Assembly (NCBI RefSeq): GCF_025148285.1
Contig: NZ_CP102268.1
Span: 1,364,001 to 1,428,000 of the forward strand
Source: Marvinbryantia formatexigens DSM 14469
GTDB lineage: Bacteria; Bacillota; Clostridia; Lachnospirales; Lachnospiraceae
DNA: 64,000 nucleotides
Direction of reading: 5' to 3'
Part shown: piece by piece, positions 53,434-62,606 of the stretch
Layout of the letters: each line of letters opens with the position of its first letter
Numbering within the stretch: the stretch's first letter is position 1
Made by a program: the position numbers and the translations under genes
Notes under the pieces: model-generated
Seen by the model: only the letters and a program-made list of their open reading frames with translations
The model's database searches: none
What the model was told of the DNA's origin: nothing

Positions 53434-54668
53434 TTTTTCTTCATCCTTTCCAGTATACTAAGAAAAACAGGCGTTGCCGCCAGCAGCGGCACCAGAGCGC
53501 AAAGTCCCCATCTGAAATACAGGTGCGCGGCATTTTCATAGCTTCCCGTCAGCAGCGCCGGAAGTGTTCCTGCCGCAAATGTGCCTGCCGTCAGCCAGAC
53601 GCTTTTGTTTTCCGGCAACAGTTCTCCCGCTATCCGCCTCAGATAATGGAATGCATTCCCGGCAGCAAGGAAAAGACCGGGAAGCAAAACCGCCAGAAAT
53701 ACTGCGTCCCACCGCTGTAAAAACCCGCCCGGTACCGAGGCGCTGCTCATGAGCGTCAGAGCCGGCCAGGGCAGGCGCGAAAAGCTGCTCTCCCCGAAAA
53801 CTCCCAGCGCGATCCCAAATACGGCAAGCAGAACCCCCGCCGTAAGAAGTATTCCCTTCTGCATCGCTCCTCTAAGCGTTTTTACGGACCGGCTTTTCCG
53901 GCGGCTGATATACGGCAGTTCGTATAAAATCAGGGTCACTTCAAAGAAACTGCCGGCTGCTGCGCCGCTTCTGCCCAGAATTTTCATTATGTCAAAATTC
54001 CCCGCATCATGAAAGCTTCCGTTGCCGGATAAATTTTCCAGTCTTACCGACCCCGCCGACGCAAGCAGCATAATAATCAGCGCCGCCGCGACCGGAAGGA
54101 AAAATATCTCCGCCATCCGTCCGCATATCTGTCCGTCGTCCGCGCTCCTGCCCTGCGGCTTTATCTCCTGCTTTTCCATATGGCTCCCTGCCATCCGGCA
54201 CCGCCCTCCCGATGCCGTCGCCGCGCCTGCCAGAAGCGTGCAGACCAGCAGCGTATTCTCTGACGTTTCCGGAAGCAGGTACAGTCGGCAGATGGCTCCC
54301 GTAAGCCTCGCCAGATACGCCAGATGCAGTATTAAAAATAAAATCATCAGAATACTGAAGGCATACGCCGTATATCTGCCCACCCGCTCCTGCAGATATA
54401 CGGTGAAGCCGCCCGGTGCAGATACCGGATTTTCGTTACGCACCGTAGTTCCGGTATCTGCGGAATTTCCGGTATATTCCGCAATCCCGGCAATCAGTCC
54501 GGTATAAAGGAATGCCCAGAAAATTCCAAGTGCCACCGCCGCCAGAAATTCCGCTCCCGACATTCCCGTGCCCACATATGGCAGAAACAGCATTAATCTG
54601 GCAGTCAGACTGATAAAAAGCAGACGTGAAATCTGATGAACCGATATTTTCCCATTATTTGCGAGCAT
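53421..54668 (-). CDS. GerAB-like germinant receptor membrane subunit
   Basis: 415 residues with about ten hydrophobic segments, starting KISVHQISRLLFISLTARLM as in the GerAB/amino-acid-permease-like family that binds germinants in spore inner membranes. Two hydrophilic Gly/Arg-rich stretches (about 70-90 and 155-180) look like insertions. ATG at 54668 follows GGAGGGGG. It overlaps the genes on both sides. Confidence 0.82.
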   Translation of the reverse strand: MLANNGKISVHQISRLLFISLTARLMLFLPYVGTGMSGAEFLAAVALGIFWAFLYTGLIAGIAEYTGNSADTGTTVRNENPVSAPGGFTVYLQERVGRYTAYAFSILMILFLILHLAYLARLTGAICRLYLLPETSENTLLVCTLLAGAATASGGRCRMAGSHMEKQEIKPQGRSADDGQICGRMAEIFFLPVAAALIIMLLASAGSVRLENLSGNGSFHDAGNFDIMKILGRSGAAAGSFFEVTLILYELPYISRRKSRSVKTLRGAMQKGILLTAGVLLAVFGIALGVFGESSFSRLPWPALTLMSSASVPGGFLQRWDAVFLAVLLPGLFLAAGNAFHYLRRIAGELLPENKSVWLTAGTFAAGTLPALLTGSYENAAHLYFRWGLCALVPLLAATPVFLSILERMKKKCGL

Positions 54669-55776
54669 TGTCCCCCTCCTTTTGCCGCATACGGACCCGC
54701 TGTCTGTGCCAGGCAAAAAGCGGGCGTCTCTGCAGTGTCCGCATCGGCCAGCGCAGCAGACTGTCGCGCAGATCATATGCGTCATTTACTTCCGGCATGG
54801 CAAACGGGTTCAGGTACGGAACACCAAAGCTCTGCAGGCGGGTCAGATGCAGTGCCAGGAAATAACCTCCGAGCGCAATTCCCACAATGCCAAGAGCCCC
54901 TCCCAGAAAAACGTTTACATATTTTATGAGACGGAGCGCCTCCGAAAATTCTTCATTTGGAACCGAAAAGGAACCAAGCGCCGTCAGCGCAACCACCACG
55001 ACGGTCATCGGACTGACAAGATTTGCCGACACCGCCGACTGCCCGATGATAAGCCCACCGACAATACCGATGGTATTTCCGATTGCTCCCGGCATTCTGA
55101 GCCCTGCCTCACGAATCAGCTCAAAAGCAAGCTCCATTAAAAGAACCTCCAGAAGAACCGGAAACGGCACTCCCGCTCTCGCCTCTGCCAGAGACAATAT
55201 GAGATTTGTCGGAAGAAGCTGTGTATGATAACAGCTTGCAGCCACATACAGCCCCGGCAGAAACGCTGCCAGAAATGCCGCCAGATACCGTATCAGGCGC
55301 AAAAAGGAAACCACCATAAAATGACGGTAGTAATCGTCGCCCGTCTGAAACATACTGTTTACGGTAGCCGGCAGAATCAGCGCTTCCGGTGAATGGTCCA
55401 GCAGAATTGCCGCCCTTCCCTCCAGCAGCGCCTGGGCGGTGCGGTCCGGGCGTTCACTCGCCTGGCACTGCGGAAACGGCGACCAGACATTTTCTTTCAT
55501 AAGCTGCTCCAGCATACCGCCATCCATCACACTGTCAATATCCGGCACACGCAGCTTCGTCCGCACCTGCTCCAGAATCTTTCCGTAAGCCACTCCCTCC
55601 AGATACAGAAGAACCGCCTCCGTCTTCGTGCGGCGCCCCAGCACCCATTTTTCCTGCGTCAGCGCACCGTCACGGATGCGCTTCTCTATCAGAGAAATAT
55701 TCGTACCGATATCCTCCGTAAAAGCCTCTCTGGAGCCGCGGATGTTTTTTTCACCCTCCGCTTTTGGTATTTCCAT
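54655..55776 (-). CDS. GerAA-like germinant receptor subunit, short N terminus
   Basis: 373 residues: a soluble part (about 1-130, KTEAVLLYLEGVAYGKIL) and then membrane segments with LLPTNLILSLAEARAGVPFP, EAGLRMPGAIGNTIGIVGGL and SFSVPNEEFSEALRL, the GerA-family signature. Family members usually have around 480-530 residues; the first N-terminal subdomain is absent. ATG at 55776 follows GGAGG. Operon order A-B-C is as in gerA. Confidence 0.88.
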   Translation of the reverse strand: MEIPKAEGEKNIRGSREAFTEDIGTNISLIEKRIRDGALTQEKWVLGRRTKTEAVLLYLEGVAYGKILEQVRTKLRVPDIDSVMDGGMLEQLMKENVWSPFPQCQASERPDRTAQALLEGRAAILLDHSPEALILPATVNSMFQTGDDYYRHFMVVSFLRLIRYLAAFLAAFLPGLYVAASCYHTQLLPTNLILSLAEARAGVPFPVLLEVLLMELAFELIREAGLRMPGAIGNTIGIVGGLIIGQSAVSANLVSPMTVVVVALTALGSFSVPNEEFSEALRLIKYVNVFLGGALGIVGIALGGYFLALHLTRLQSFGVPYLNPFAMPEVNDAYDLRDSLLRWPMRTLQRRPLFAWHRQRVRMRQKEGDNARK

Positions 55777-55878
55777 AGATTTCCTCCTGTCGCTGTTATA
55801 ATCAATATATTGCATCATTCTCCGGATACCTGGCAGCACTAAAACATCCACCAGAATTTTTTTAGTATGCATAACATC

Positions 55879-55915
55879 AAAAAAAGAGAGAACCGTGCAA
55901 AAACGTTCTCTCTTT
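55879..55915 (-). terminator. Terminator between the GntR gene and the gerA operon
   Basis: AAAGAGAGAAC (55883-55893) pairs with GTTCTCTCTTT (55905-55915); the minus strand continues with a T run. It ends the ispE-GntR transcript. Confidence 0.85.
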
Positions 55916-56023
55916 ATCCTGTCCATTTCTTTCCTTTTTATTCTCTAATGCTTTTCCCCTGCAGTCCACTTTTCCTTATGACGTGACTGCCTTGCAGCCC
56001 TGCATGCACTGTTCCTGTAATCT

Positions 56024-56713
56024 TCAGTATTGTTCTATTTTAACATTTCCTGTCAGGCTCTGCACCATTGAATCCTTCTGGTTATTGATATGCACGCGCA
56101 TAGCGCTTCCGGCTTTCGCCGCATCCCGCTTCTTCAGGGCACGGCGGATGGTGTCGTGCTCTTCCACCAGCAGGCGGTGCATCCGCTTATCCTTCAGATA
56201 TTCCAGACGGTAACGGTACATTTGCTCGCGGATATTCTGCAGCATCTGCTGCAGGCGGCGGTTGTTGGCCGCACTGTATATAATCTCATGAAATGCCATG
56301 TCTGTTTCCACACAGGCAAGCAGATTGTCCTCCTCCAGGCTGCGGCGGAATTCGCCCGCCGCTTTTTTCAAATCGCGGAGCTGCTCCTCGGTAATGTATT
56401 CACATGCCTTCTGGACAGCAAGCTCTTCCAGGGCGGCGCGCACCTCCAGCACGTCCTCCAGATCCTGCAGCGTAATCTCCGCCACCACCGCGCCGCGCCG
56501 CGGCATCATGCGCACCAGTCCTTCCAGCTCCAGCTTCCGGATAGCCTCACGCACCGGTGTGCGGCTCACCCCCAGGCGCTGGGCAAGCTGGATTTCCATA
56601 AGGCGCTCGCCCGGCTTCAGTTCGCCCTTTAAAATTGCCTTCCGCAATGTGTTAAATACCACATCCCGCAGCGGAAGATATTCGTTCATATCCACATGGA
56701 AATTATCGTTCAT
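56024..56713 (-). CDS. GntR-family regulator, FadR/FCD type
   Basis: 229 residues: winged helix (GERLMEIQLAQRLGVSRTPV) and an all-helical FCD ligand-binding domain (LEVRAALEELAVQKACE, DMAFHEIIYSAANNRRL) with the His/Asp metal or ligand positions. FCD regulators usually sense carboxylates. It lies 67 bases downstream of ispE, and an FCD-type palindrome TTGTATACAA sits in the ispE promoter region, so it may control its own operon. Confidence 0.9.
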   Translation of the reverse strand: MNDNFHVDMNEYLPLRDVVFNTLRKAILKGELKPGERLMEIQLAQRLGVSRTPVREAIRKLELEGLVRMMPRRGAVVAEITLQDLEDVLEVRAALEELAVQKACEYITEEQLRDLKKAAGEFRRSLEEDNLLACVETDMAFHEIIYSAANNRRLQQMLQNIREQMYRYRLEYLKDKRMHRLLVEEHDTIRRALKKRDAAKAGSAMRVHINNQKDSMVQSLTGNVKIEQY

Positions 56714-56780
56714 TTTCTCCTCCGTATTACATAATGCCCCGCACTACGCCTCCCGGCAGTCTGCACGGCATCCTCTGCCT

Positions 56781-57635
56781 CTATGATACAAGATAGACCT
56801 GTTTTGCTTCCCCGCCTCCGTCAAGCGCCCGGTAAGCCTCCTGCGCCGCCGCGGCATCCTCGAATAATCCGAACACGGTCGGACCACTTCCGCTCATCAT
56901 GGCATTCAGTGCGCCGTGCTCTTTCATCACTTCCTTTATCCGGCGGATAACAGGGTATTCCGGAATGGTAACCGTCTCCAGCACATTTCCCATAAGACGC
57001 GCCAGTCCGTGCAGATCGCCGCGCTTCAGGGCCTCGATCTGTCCGTCGATGTCCGGGTGTTCTTTTAATTCGTCCGCCCGCAGATTCCCGTACACAAATT
57101 TTGTGGATACATGGATACCGGGCTTCGCAATCAGAATGTGACATTCCGGCATGGGCGGCAGCGGCGTCAGCCTTTCCCCGATTCCCTCCGCCAGCGCGGT
57201 TCCGCGCATGACGCAGAACGGAACATCCGCGCCGATTTTCACACCGCGCTTCATCAGCTGCTCCGTATCCAGTCCCAGCTCAAACAATTTATTTACGCCA
57301 ACCAGCGTGGCAGCGGCATCCGAGCTTCCGCCCGCCATGCCGGCGGCCACCGGAATATATTTGCCAAGCTCGATTTCCACGCCCTGTTTTATCTGAAACT
57401 CGTCCATCAGAAGCTTTGCTGCCCGGTATACCAGATTATCCTCCCCGGTAGGCAGGAAGCGCAGATTTGTCCGTATGGAAATCTGTCCGTCCGCCGCCGG
57501 GCGGATTACCAGTCTGTCGTACAGCCCGATGGTCTGCATAATCATTCGTACCTCGTGATAACCGTCTTCTCTTTTTCGAAGTACATCAAGACCGAGGTTG
57601 ATTTTCGCCTTTGCCTTCAGTTTTATTTCTTTCAT
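56781..57635 (-). CDS. ispE: 4-diphosphocytidyl-2-C-methyl-D-erythritol kinase
   Basis: GHMP kinase of the MEP isoprenoid pathway. 284 residues: KAKINLGLDVLRKREDGYHE at the N terminus, the ATP loop PVAAGMAGGSSDAAATL, and the C-terminal MMSGSGPTVFGLF. The ATG at 57635 follows GTGAGGT; an ATG 12 bases earlier is less likely. Confidence 0.95.
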   Translation of the reverse strand: MKEIKLKAKAKINLGLDVLRKREDGYHEVRMIMQTIGLYDRLVIRPAADGQISIRTNLRFLPTGEDNLVYRAAKLLMDEFQIKQGVEIELGKYIPVAAGMAGGSSDAAATLVGVNKLFELGLDTEQLMKRGVKIGADVPFCVMRGTALAEGIGERLTPLPPMPECHILIAKPGIHVSTKFVYGNLRADELKEHPDIDGQIEALKRGDLHGLARLMGNVLETVTIPEYPVIRRIKEVMKEHGALNAMMSGSGPTVFGLFEDAAAAQEAYRALDGGGEAKQVYLVS

Positions 57636-57654
57636 TGTGTACCTCACTCGTATT

Positions 57655-57664
57655 TTGTATACAA
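57655..57664. promoter_or_regulatory. Candidate GntR/FCD operator
   Basis: Perfect palindrome TTGTATACAA a few bases downstream of the expected ispE transcription start. It fits the TNGTNNNACNA pattern of FadR-type regulators, and one is encoded in the same operon. Confidence 0.6.
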
Positions 57665-57674
57665 TCCTGTCAAG

Positions 57675-57703
57675 ATTGTATCATGTTCCGTGCAGGATTG
57701 CAA
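57675..57703 (-). promoter_or_regulatory. Promoter of ispE-GntR
   Basis: Minus strand TTGCAA (57703-57698), 17-base spacer, TACAAT (57680-57675). Confidence 0.65.
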
Positions 57704-57723
57704 CCGTTGTCAGCTCACAGTTT

Positions 57724-59280
57724 TCAAACTGTTTTCAAAATTATAAGCTGCGTGCCAGGCCGGATATCCTTCTCCTCTATCTTGTTCAGCGCGCATATCC
57801 GCTGCGGTGTCGTGAAATAGTGTTTAGAAATTTCCCAGAGCGTATCCTCCGGCTGTACAAGATATCCGACAATTCCCGGCAGCTCCTGCAGCTTCTTCAG
57901 ATCCAGCTCGTGCTCCTCAATATCCACAATGCACTGCTCATGATGGATGCGCACCACAAAGGCATTCAGATTTACGCAGATTTTTGCCTCGATTTCTTCG
58001 CTGTCAATCATGGTCGTGGACAACTGCTCCAGGTCGGTCTGCAGCGTAAAGCGGCAATCCGGCGTGATGTTTTTCACCTCGATGGTCTGCGTAAACGGCA
58101 CGGCGCCCTCCATGACTGCATAGGGAGCCTGGTCATCTGGAGAGACATACAGAATCGTGACAAAAACCGCTCCCTCCACCTCGATTCCCTGCTCTGTAAT
58201 GGCGGTGTTATCAATGCGCACCTCCCCACGGCTGCTGCAGGTCTGAAGCATACGCGGCTGCCTGCCATCCAGATGGATACGCTCGCTCGCCCGGATTTTG
58301 GAAAAGTTTTTCACCAGAAGGCTCTCGTAGACCTGCTGCTGTGTGACTGGCTGCAGATTCCTGACGGGCGAATAAATATCCTCCAGCACGCGCACCTGTT
58401 CCTCCCGGTATAGCTTGATATCTAAATCCAGCACCGCTTCAATGGACAGCAGACGCCGCTCCCCGTCATAATCCTCCAGCACCTCCAGGCTGCTCTGGGA
58501 GAGTACGATGTCAATCTGTGGAATCATATCCGCCGTGCATTCTTTGCACTCGATGGTTCCCTGAAACGGCAGGGCAGTCTCCAGCCACTGCTTTGTGCGG
58601 TTTTCATCGTCCCCCTCATACAGCACAAATACGAATAATTCTCCCTTAATGTCCAGTTGCCCGTCCAGTACGCGGCTGTCTGTTCCTCTGAGCTGGATAC
58701 TCTCCCAGAGAACATTGGCAATATTAGGTTTATTGGAAGAAACCGTTGCTTCGTCCTTGATCCGCAGAATATCCTTTTTCTGCACAACAAGCTGCAGCAG
58801 CTCCAGATCTTTTGTCAGCGTGCTCACCTCCGGTACGCCGTGAAGCTCCACCGCCGCCTGCGCATCATAGATTTCTTCCATCGAAGCGGTAAATGCAAGC
58901 AGCGCTTTCACACTCAGCTTTCTGGAGTTAATCAGCGACACGCTGATGTCCTCCGTCTCCCACTTCAGATGCACATTTTCTCCCGGAGCCGCTCCCGGCA
59001 GATTCAGCACCTCCCTAAAGGGCAGCTTTGCGTCCAGCCTGCCCAGCGAACGTTCCGGCGTGTCTGTGATATAAAGCACGCAAACCTGCAGAAAGCCCGC
59101 GACCGTGACTCTGTCGGTGTCCACCTGCACATCCTCCGGCTTCACTTCCGCCTTGTTCTGGATGATACGCCCGGCATCCGCCTGGGAATCCGGCACATTA
59201 CAGTCCTCCTCCAGCGTAATCCGGCTGACAGTTCTCCCCTTTTCGCGCATCATATGTATATTTTTCTTCAATAATTCCAC
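57724..59280 (-). CDS. DUF3794/LysM protein, SipL-like spore coat morphogenetic factor
   Basis: 518 residues with three DUF3794 repeats (beta-rich, about 30-150, 180-300 and 330-450) and a C-terminal LysM domain (GYLVQPEDTLWEISKHYFTT to PGTQLIIL). This architecture and length match clostridial SipL, which binds SpoIVA to build the spore coat. With the gerA operon 2 kb away it suggests a sporulating ancestor or organism. Residues 1-30 begin LLKKNIHMMREKGR. Confidence 0.85.
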   Translation of the reverse strand: MELLKKNIHMMREKGRTVSRITLEEDCNVPDSQADAGRIIQNKAEVKPEDVQVDTDRVTVAGFLQVCVLYITDTPERSLGRLDAKLPFREVLNLPGAAPGENVHLKWETEDISVSLINSRKLSVKALLAFTASMEEIYDAQAAVELHGVPEVSTLTKDLELLQLVVQKKDILRIKDEATVSSNKPNIANVLWESIQLRGTDSRVLDGQLDIKGELFVFVLYEGDDENRTKQWLETALPFQGTIECKECTADMIPQIDIVLSQSSLEVLEDYDGERRLLSIEAVLDLDIKLYREEQVRVLEDIYSPVRNLQPVTQQQVYESLLVKNFSKIRASERIHLDGRQPRMLQTCSSRGEVRIDNTAITEQGIEVEGAVFVTILYVSPDDQAPYAVMEGAVPFTQTIEVKNITPDCRFTLQTDLEQLSTTMIDSEEIEAKICVNLNAFVVRIHHEQCIVDIEEHELDLKKLQELPGIVGYLVQPEDTLWEISKHYFTTPQRICALNKIEEKDIRPGTQLIILKTV

Positions 59281-59418
59281 AAAAAATCCCTCCCTGCATA
59301 GTCTCTTAGCAGTCTATGCAGAGAAGGATATAAATAGACCTCTTCCCGCTGTGGGCACAGCCGGGTCTGGCTATAACCGGGCATTCCTCTGTCCGGATGT
59401 ACCTATATCCGGATACAT

Positions 59419-60837
59419 TTATGTCCGGGCGTATTCATAGTCTTCCTTCCCGAAACGGTGGTAGGTAAGCCCGAATTCGTTTTCCTCCACGCAGTATACG
59501 TAACAGTCATCCGCGCCCTCTTCGAAATAAAACACATGCCCCATACCGTCGTGCGCTCCGTCCTCTTCCACAAAGCCGGTCTTCTGCCCGGCGGCATAAT
59601 CCGCAAAGCACCGGCGCACGTCAGAGAGCGTTTTGCCCGGCGCGGTGATAACCGCCAGAAGCTGCTTTAAAAACGCCGGTTCCGGTACCTCCCTGGCAAT
59701 ATAAGCGCATCCCTCAGCCGGAATATCAAGACAATAGCGCTCTTTATTATGTGATATTTTTAATCTTCCCAGCGACGGATATACTTTCTCTGCGAAAACG
59801 GCAAGTGCCGTATCCAGCTCCTCCTGCGCGGCTTCCTCCGGAAGTCCGAGAAGCGCTTTCAGCGACTGCGCCGGATAATAGAGCTTCATGTTCTCCTCCA
59901 TGTAGCCGATTTTAAGCTGCCACTCCTTTACCGTATCAATCATATGCTTTTTTAATGCGCCGGTCTCCACTGCTTCCATCAGATACATCTGCTGCAGCTT
60001 CCGCAGCTTCGCCTCATCCATGCCGAGCGCCTTTTCCAGATATTCCCGCATCGTCCCATACTTATTTTTAATGTAATCCAGCGCGCTGTCAAGATAGGCT
60101 TCTTTTGCGTCAAAAATAGTCTTTATCTTTGCCAGCTTTTCTTCATCCGCTCCGGGAACCTTCGAAAGCTGCGCAACCAGCTGCCTGTTTGCCGCCTGCA
60201 GATAATCGTTCGTGAGCAGATAATCCGCCCGGATGACGCTCTCTGGTACGCCCAGCGCCGCCAGAACCAGCGCACTTCCAAGACCGGCGCGGTCTTTTCC
60301 CGCGCTGCAGTGCCACAAAACAGCGCCCTCCTCCTGCGCAAGCAGATACTCGAAGAATAAGAATCTGGCATAATGCTTCTGCGACAGCTCACTTCCGACC
60401 AGCTCCGGATAAATTTTCAGCATCAGCGCATCTGCATCCTGCTTCAGATTCAGAAGCTCCAGAAGTCCCTGTCTGCCTCTGGTAATTCCCATTGTCTCTT
60501 CTTCCGCGATCGGGTCGATGATAAGGCGCACGCCCTCCATCTCCGGGTCCGGCTTTTCTTCGCGCTCCGTATCCGTCCGGAAATCAATCACGGTTTTTAC
60601 GTTATATTCGTTTAAGAGAATCTCCCGGTCCGCATCGGAAATTCCCGCGAGCGCTCCGCTGCGAACAAGCCGGTGCGGTCTGATTATCCTGCCGTCGGCG
60701 GTGCGGATACCGCCAAGGTCCCTGGTGTTCGGCAGGCTCTCCAGCGGGATACGGGTGCCGGTCATATTCTCATGACAATCGCCGGCAGTCTTATCAAAAA
60801 TGCTGTCCGCTGCGCTGCTGTTTTTCTTAAAAGTCAT
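59419..60837 (-). CDS. Tyrosine phosphatase fused to DUF3877
   Basis: 472 residues. The N-terminal part (about 28-290) is a Y_phosphatase3-type protein-tyrosine phosphatase: NTRDLGGIRTADGR, TVIDFRTDTER and the C-x5-R loop HCSAGKDRAG. The C-terminal part (about 295-472), starting MIDTVKEWQLKIGYMEENMK, resembles DUF3877 proteins, with a YHRFGKEDYEY end. The two are usually separate proteins as far as I know. ATG follows GGGAGG. The VOC gene lies 15 bases upstream. Confidence 0.82.
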   Translation of the reverse strand: MTFKKNSSAADSIFDKTAGDCHENMTGTRIPLESLPNTRDLGGIRTADGRIIRPHRLVRSGALAGISDADREILLNEYNVKTVIDFRTDTEREEKPDPEMEGVRLIIDPIAEEETMGITRGRQGLLELLNLKQDADALMLKIYPELVGSELSQKHYARFLFFEYLLAQEEGAVLWHCSAGKDRAGLGSALVLAALGVPESVIRADYLLTNDYLQAANRQLVAQLSKVPGADEEKLAKIKTIFDAKEAYLDSALDYIKNKYGTMREYLEKALGMDEAKLRKLQQMYLMEAVETGALKKHMIDTVKEWQLKIGYMEENMKLYYPAQSLKALLGLPEEAAQEELDTALAVFAEKVYPSLGRLKISHNKERYCLDIPAEGCAYIAREVPEPAFLKQLLAVITAPGKTLSDVRRCFADYAAGQKTGFVEEDGAHDGMGHVFYFEEGADDCYVYCVEENEFGLTYHRFGKEDYEYART

Positions 60838-60852
60838 ATATATTCCTCCCGT

Positions 60853-61215
60853 TTATCTTGTGGGAACGATCTCCAGCCAGTAACCATCGGGATCGACGAT
60901 AAAGTAAATGCCCATTTCCGGATTTTCAAAACAGATGCAGCCCATCTCCTTGTGAAGCTGATGCGCCGCGTCAAAATCGTCCACGCGGAACGCCAGATGA
61001 AACTCGCACTCGCCCAGGTCATATTTCTGCGGATGCTCCTCCAGACAGGTAAGCTCCAGTTCAAAATCGGACTGCTCATTGCCGAGATAGGCGATCACAA
61101 AGCCCTCGCCGTTAATGCGGCGCTTCTCCGTAAGACCAAGTGCCTTTTCATAAAACGCTTTAGAAACCTCCAGATTGGCAACATTATAGTTTTCGTGAAT
61201 CATTTTAAACTTCAT
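60853..61215 (-). CDS. VOC-superfamily protein (glyoxalase-like)
   Basis: 120 residues: two beta-alpha-beta-beta-beta modules with ENYNVANLEVSKAFYEKALG, CEFHLAFRVDD and YFIVDPDGYWLEIVP, close to lactoylglutathione-lyase-like proteins with metal-binding His and Glu. The actual substrate is unknown; glutathione dependence is doubtful in this group. It precedes the phosphatase-DUF3877 gene. Confidence 0.88.
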   Translation of the reverse strand: MKFKMIHENYNVANLEVSKAFYEKALGLTEKRRINGEGFVIAYLGNEQSDFELELTCLEEHPQKYDLGECEFHLAFRVDDFDAAHQLHKEMGCICFENPEMGIYFIVDPDGYWLEIVPTR

Positions 61216-61283
61216 AGTCGTCTCCTCCTCGTTTTCTATATCATAGGATTATTCCGGGTGCGCCTATTGGCACTCGTATCGTC

Positions 61284-62606
61284 TCAGTAAGCTTTGCGCT
61301 GTATTCGAAAGCTTCCGTACCCGGTTTCGCAGACGGAACTTTCGAAAAATACCTTTGCCGCTTTCACAAGATATTCCGTGTCCCGGATACCGCCCGTCTC
61401 GTAAGGCGAGTGCATGGCGAGCTGCGCAAGCCCGATATCCGCCGTGGCAACCGCCACCTGCGTTCCGGAAATATTGCCGAGCGTCGAGCCGCCCAGAATA
61501 TCTGAACGATTTACATAATTCTGGTAAGGCACCTCCGCCATCGTGCAGATTTCCTTAAACACTGCCGCCGCGATGCCGTCCGTGGTGTATTTCTGGTTCG
61601 CGCTGTATTTGAGCACGATACCGCCGTTTAAGTACGGGCGGTTGGTCGGGCACGCCTTTTCCCCGTAATTGGGATGCACGCCCTGCGCGTTATCCGCCGA
61701 GAGCATAAAGCTGGCGGCAAGCATCCTGCGGTATTCCATCATCGTTTTTCCCAGCGCCCCGCAGATGTTCGCCAGCGTATCATACAGAAATGTGGAGGCT
61801 GCTCCCTGCCGGGTACCGCTGCCCACTTCCTCATTATCAAACACACAGTGCACCGGGATGCTCTCCCCCTCTTCTGCTTCCAGGAAGCCCTTCAGCGAAG
61901 AAAAGGCGCACTGCAGATCGTCCAGCCTTCCGATAGAGATAAATTCCCGGTTCGCGCCCCAGATGCTGCCCGGCATCCGGTTATATAAAAACAGGTCGCT
62001 GCCGGTCACCGCCTCTGGCGATACCCCTGCCGCCTCCGCAACAAGCGCCTGAAAGCTGCCCTTCGCCGTCTCATCCCCGTAAAGCGGCAGCAGATCCTTC
62101 TGTACATTGTATTTCATGCCGTCGTTTGCTTCCCGGTTCATGTGGATGGCAAGGTTGGGGATCATCAGAAGATCGCGGTCTACATTGACAAGCTTTACCT
62201 TAATCTGCCCGTTCTCACGCACCATCAGACGTCCCGCTACCGAGAGCGGGCGGTCAAACCAGGGAGCCATCAGCATTCCGCCGTATTTCTCCACATTCAG
62301 CTTTATATAATGTCCTTCTGCTTCCATTTCCGGATTTTCCTTGATCTTAAAGCACGGAGAATCGCTGTGGCTCGCCATAATCTGAAAGCCGCAGATTTCC
62401 GTCTCCGGGATACGGAACGCAATCAGAGAGGAACCGTTGCGCACCACATAATATTTTCCGCCGGGCGCAAGGCTCCACGGCCTGCTTTCCAGAAGCTGTG
62501 TATAACCCGCACCGTCAAGCTGCCTGCGCATGGATTCCACCGCATGAAAGCAGCTTGGACTTCCTTCTATAAAATCAAACAGTTCCCTTGTGAGCTGTAC
62601 GCTCAT
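61284..62606 (-). CDS. M18-family aminopeptidase
   Basis: Zn-dependent aminopeptidase, cytosolic, releasing N-terminal residues (often Asp/Glu). 440 residues with the metal motifs MASHSDSPCFKIK, VFDNEEVGSGTRQGAAS and the C-terminal MHSPYETGGIRDTEYL. ATG at 62606 follows AAGGAG and lies inside the end of the second rarA, an overlap of 32 bases. Confidence 0.93.
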   Translation of the reverse strand: MSVQLTRELFDFIEGSPSCFHAVESMRRQLDGAGYTQLLESRPWSLAPGGKYYVVRNGSSLIAFRIPETEICGFQIMASHSDSPCFKIKENPEMEAEGHYIKLNVEKYGGMLMAPWFDRPLSVAGRLMVRENGQIKVKLVNVDRDLLMIPNLAIHMNREANDGMKYNVQKDLLPLYGDETAKGSFQALVAEAAGVSPEAVTGSDLFLYNRMPGSIWGANREFISIGRLDDLQCAFSSLKGFLEAEEGESIPVHCVFDNEEVGSGTRQGAASTFLYDTLANICGALGKTMMEYRRMLAASFMLSADNAQGVHPNYGEKACPTNRPYLNGGIVLKYSANQKYTTDGIAAAVFKEICTMAEVPYQNYVNRSDILGGSTLGNISGTQVAVATADIGLAQLAMHSPYETGGIRDTEYLVKAAKVFFESSVCETGYGSFRIQRKAY

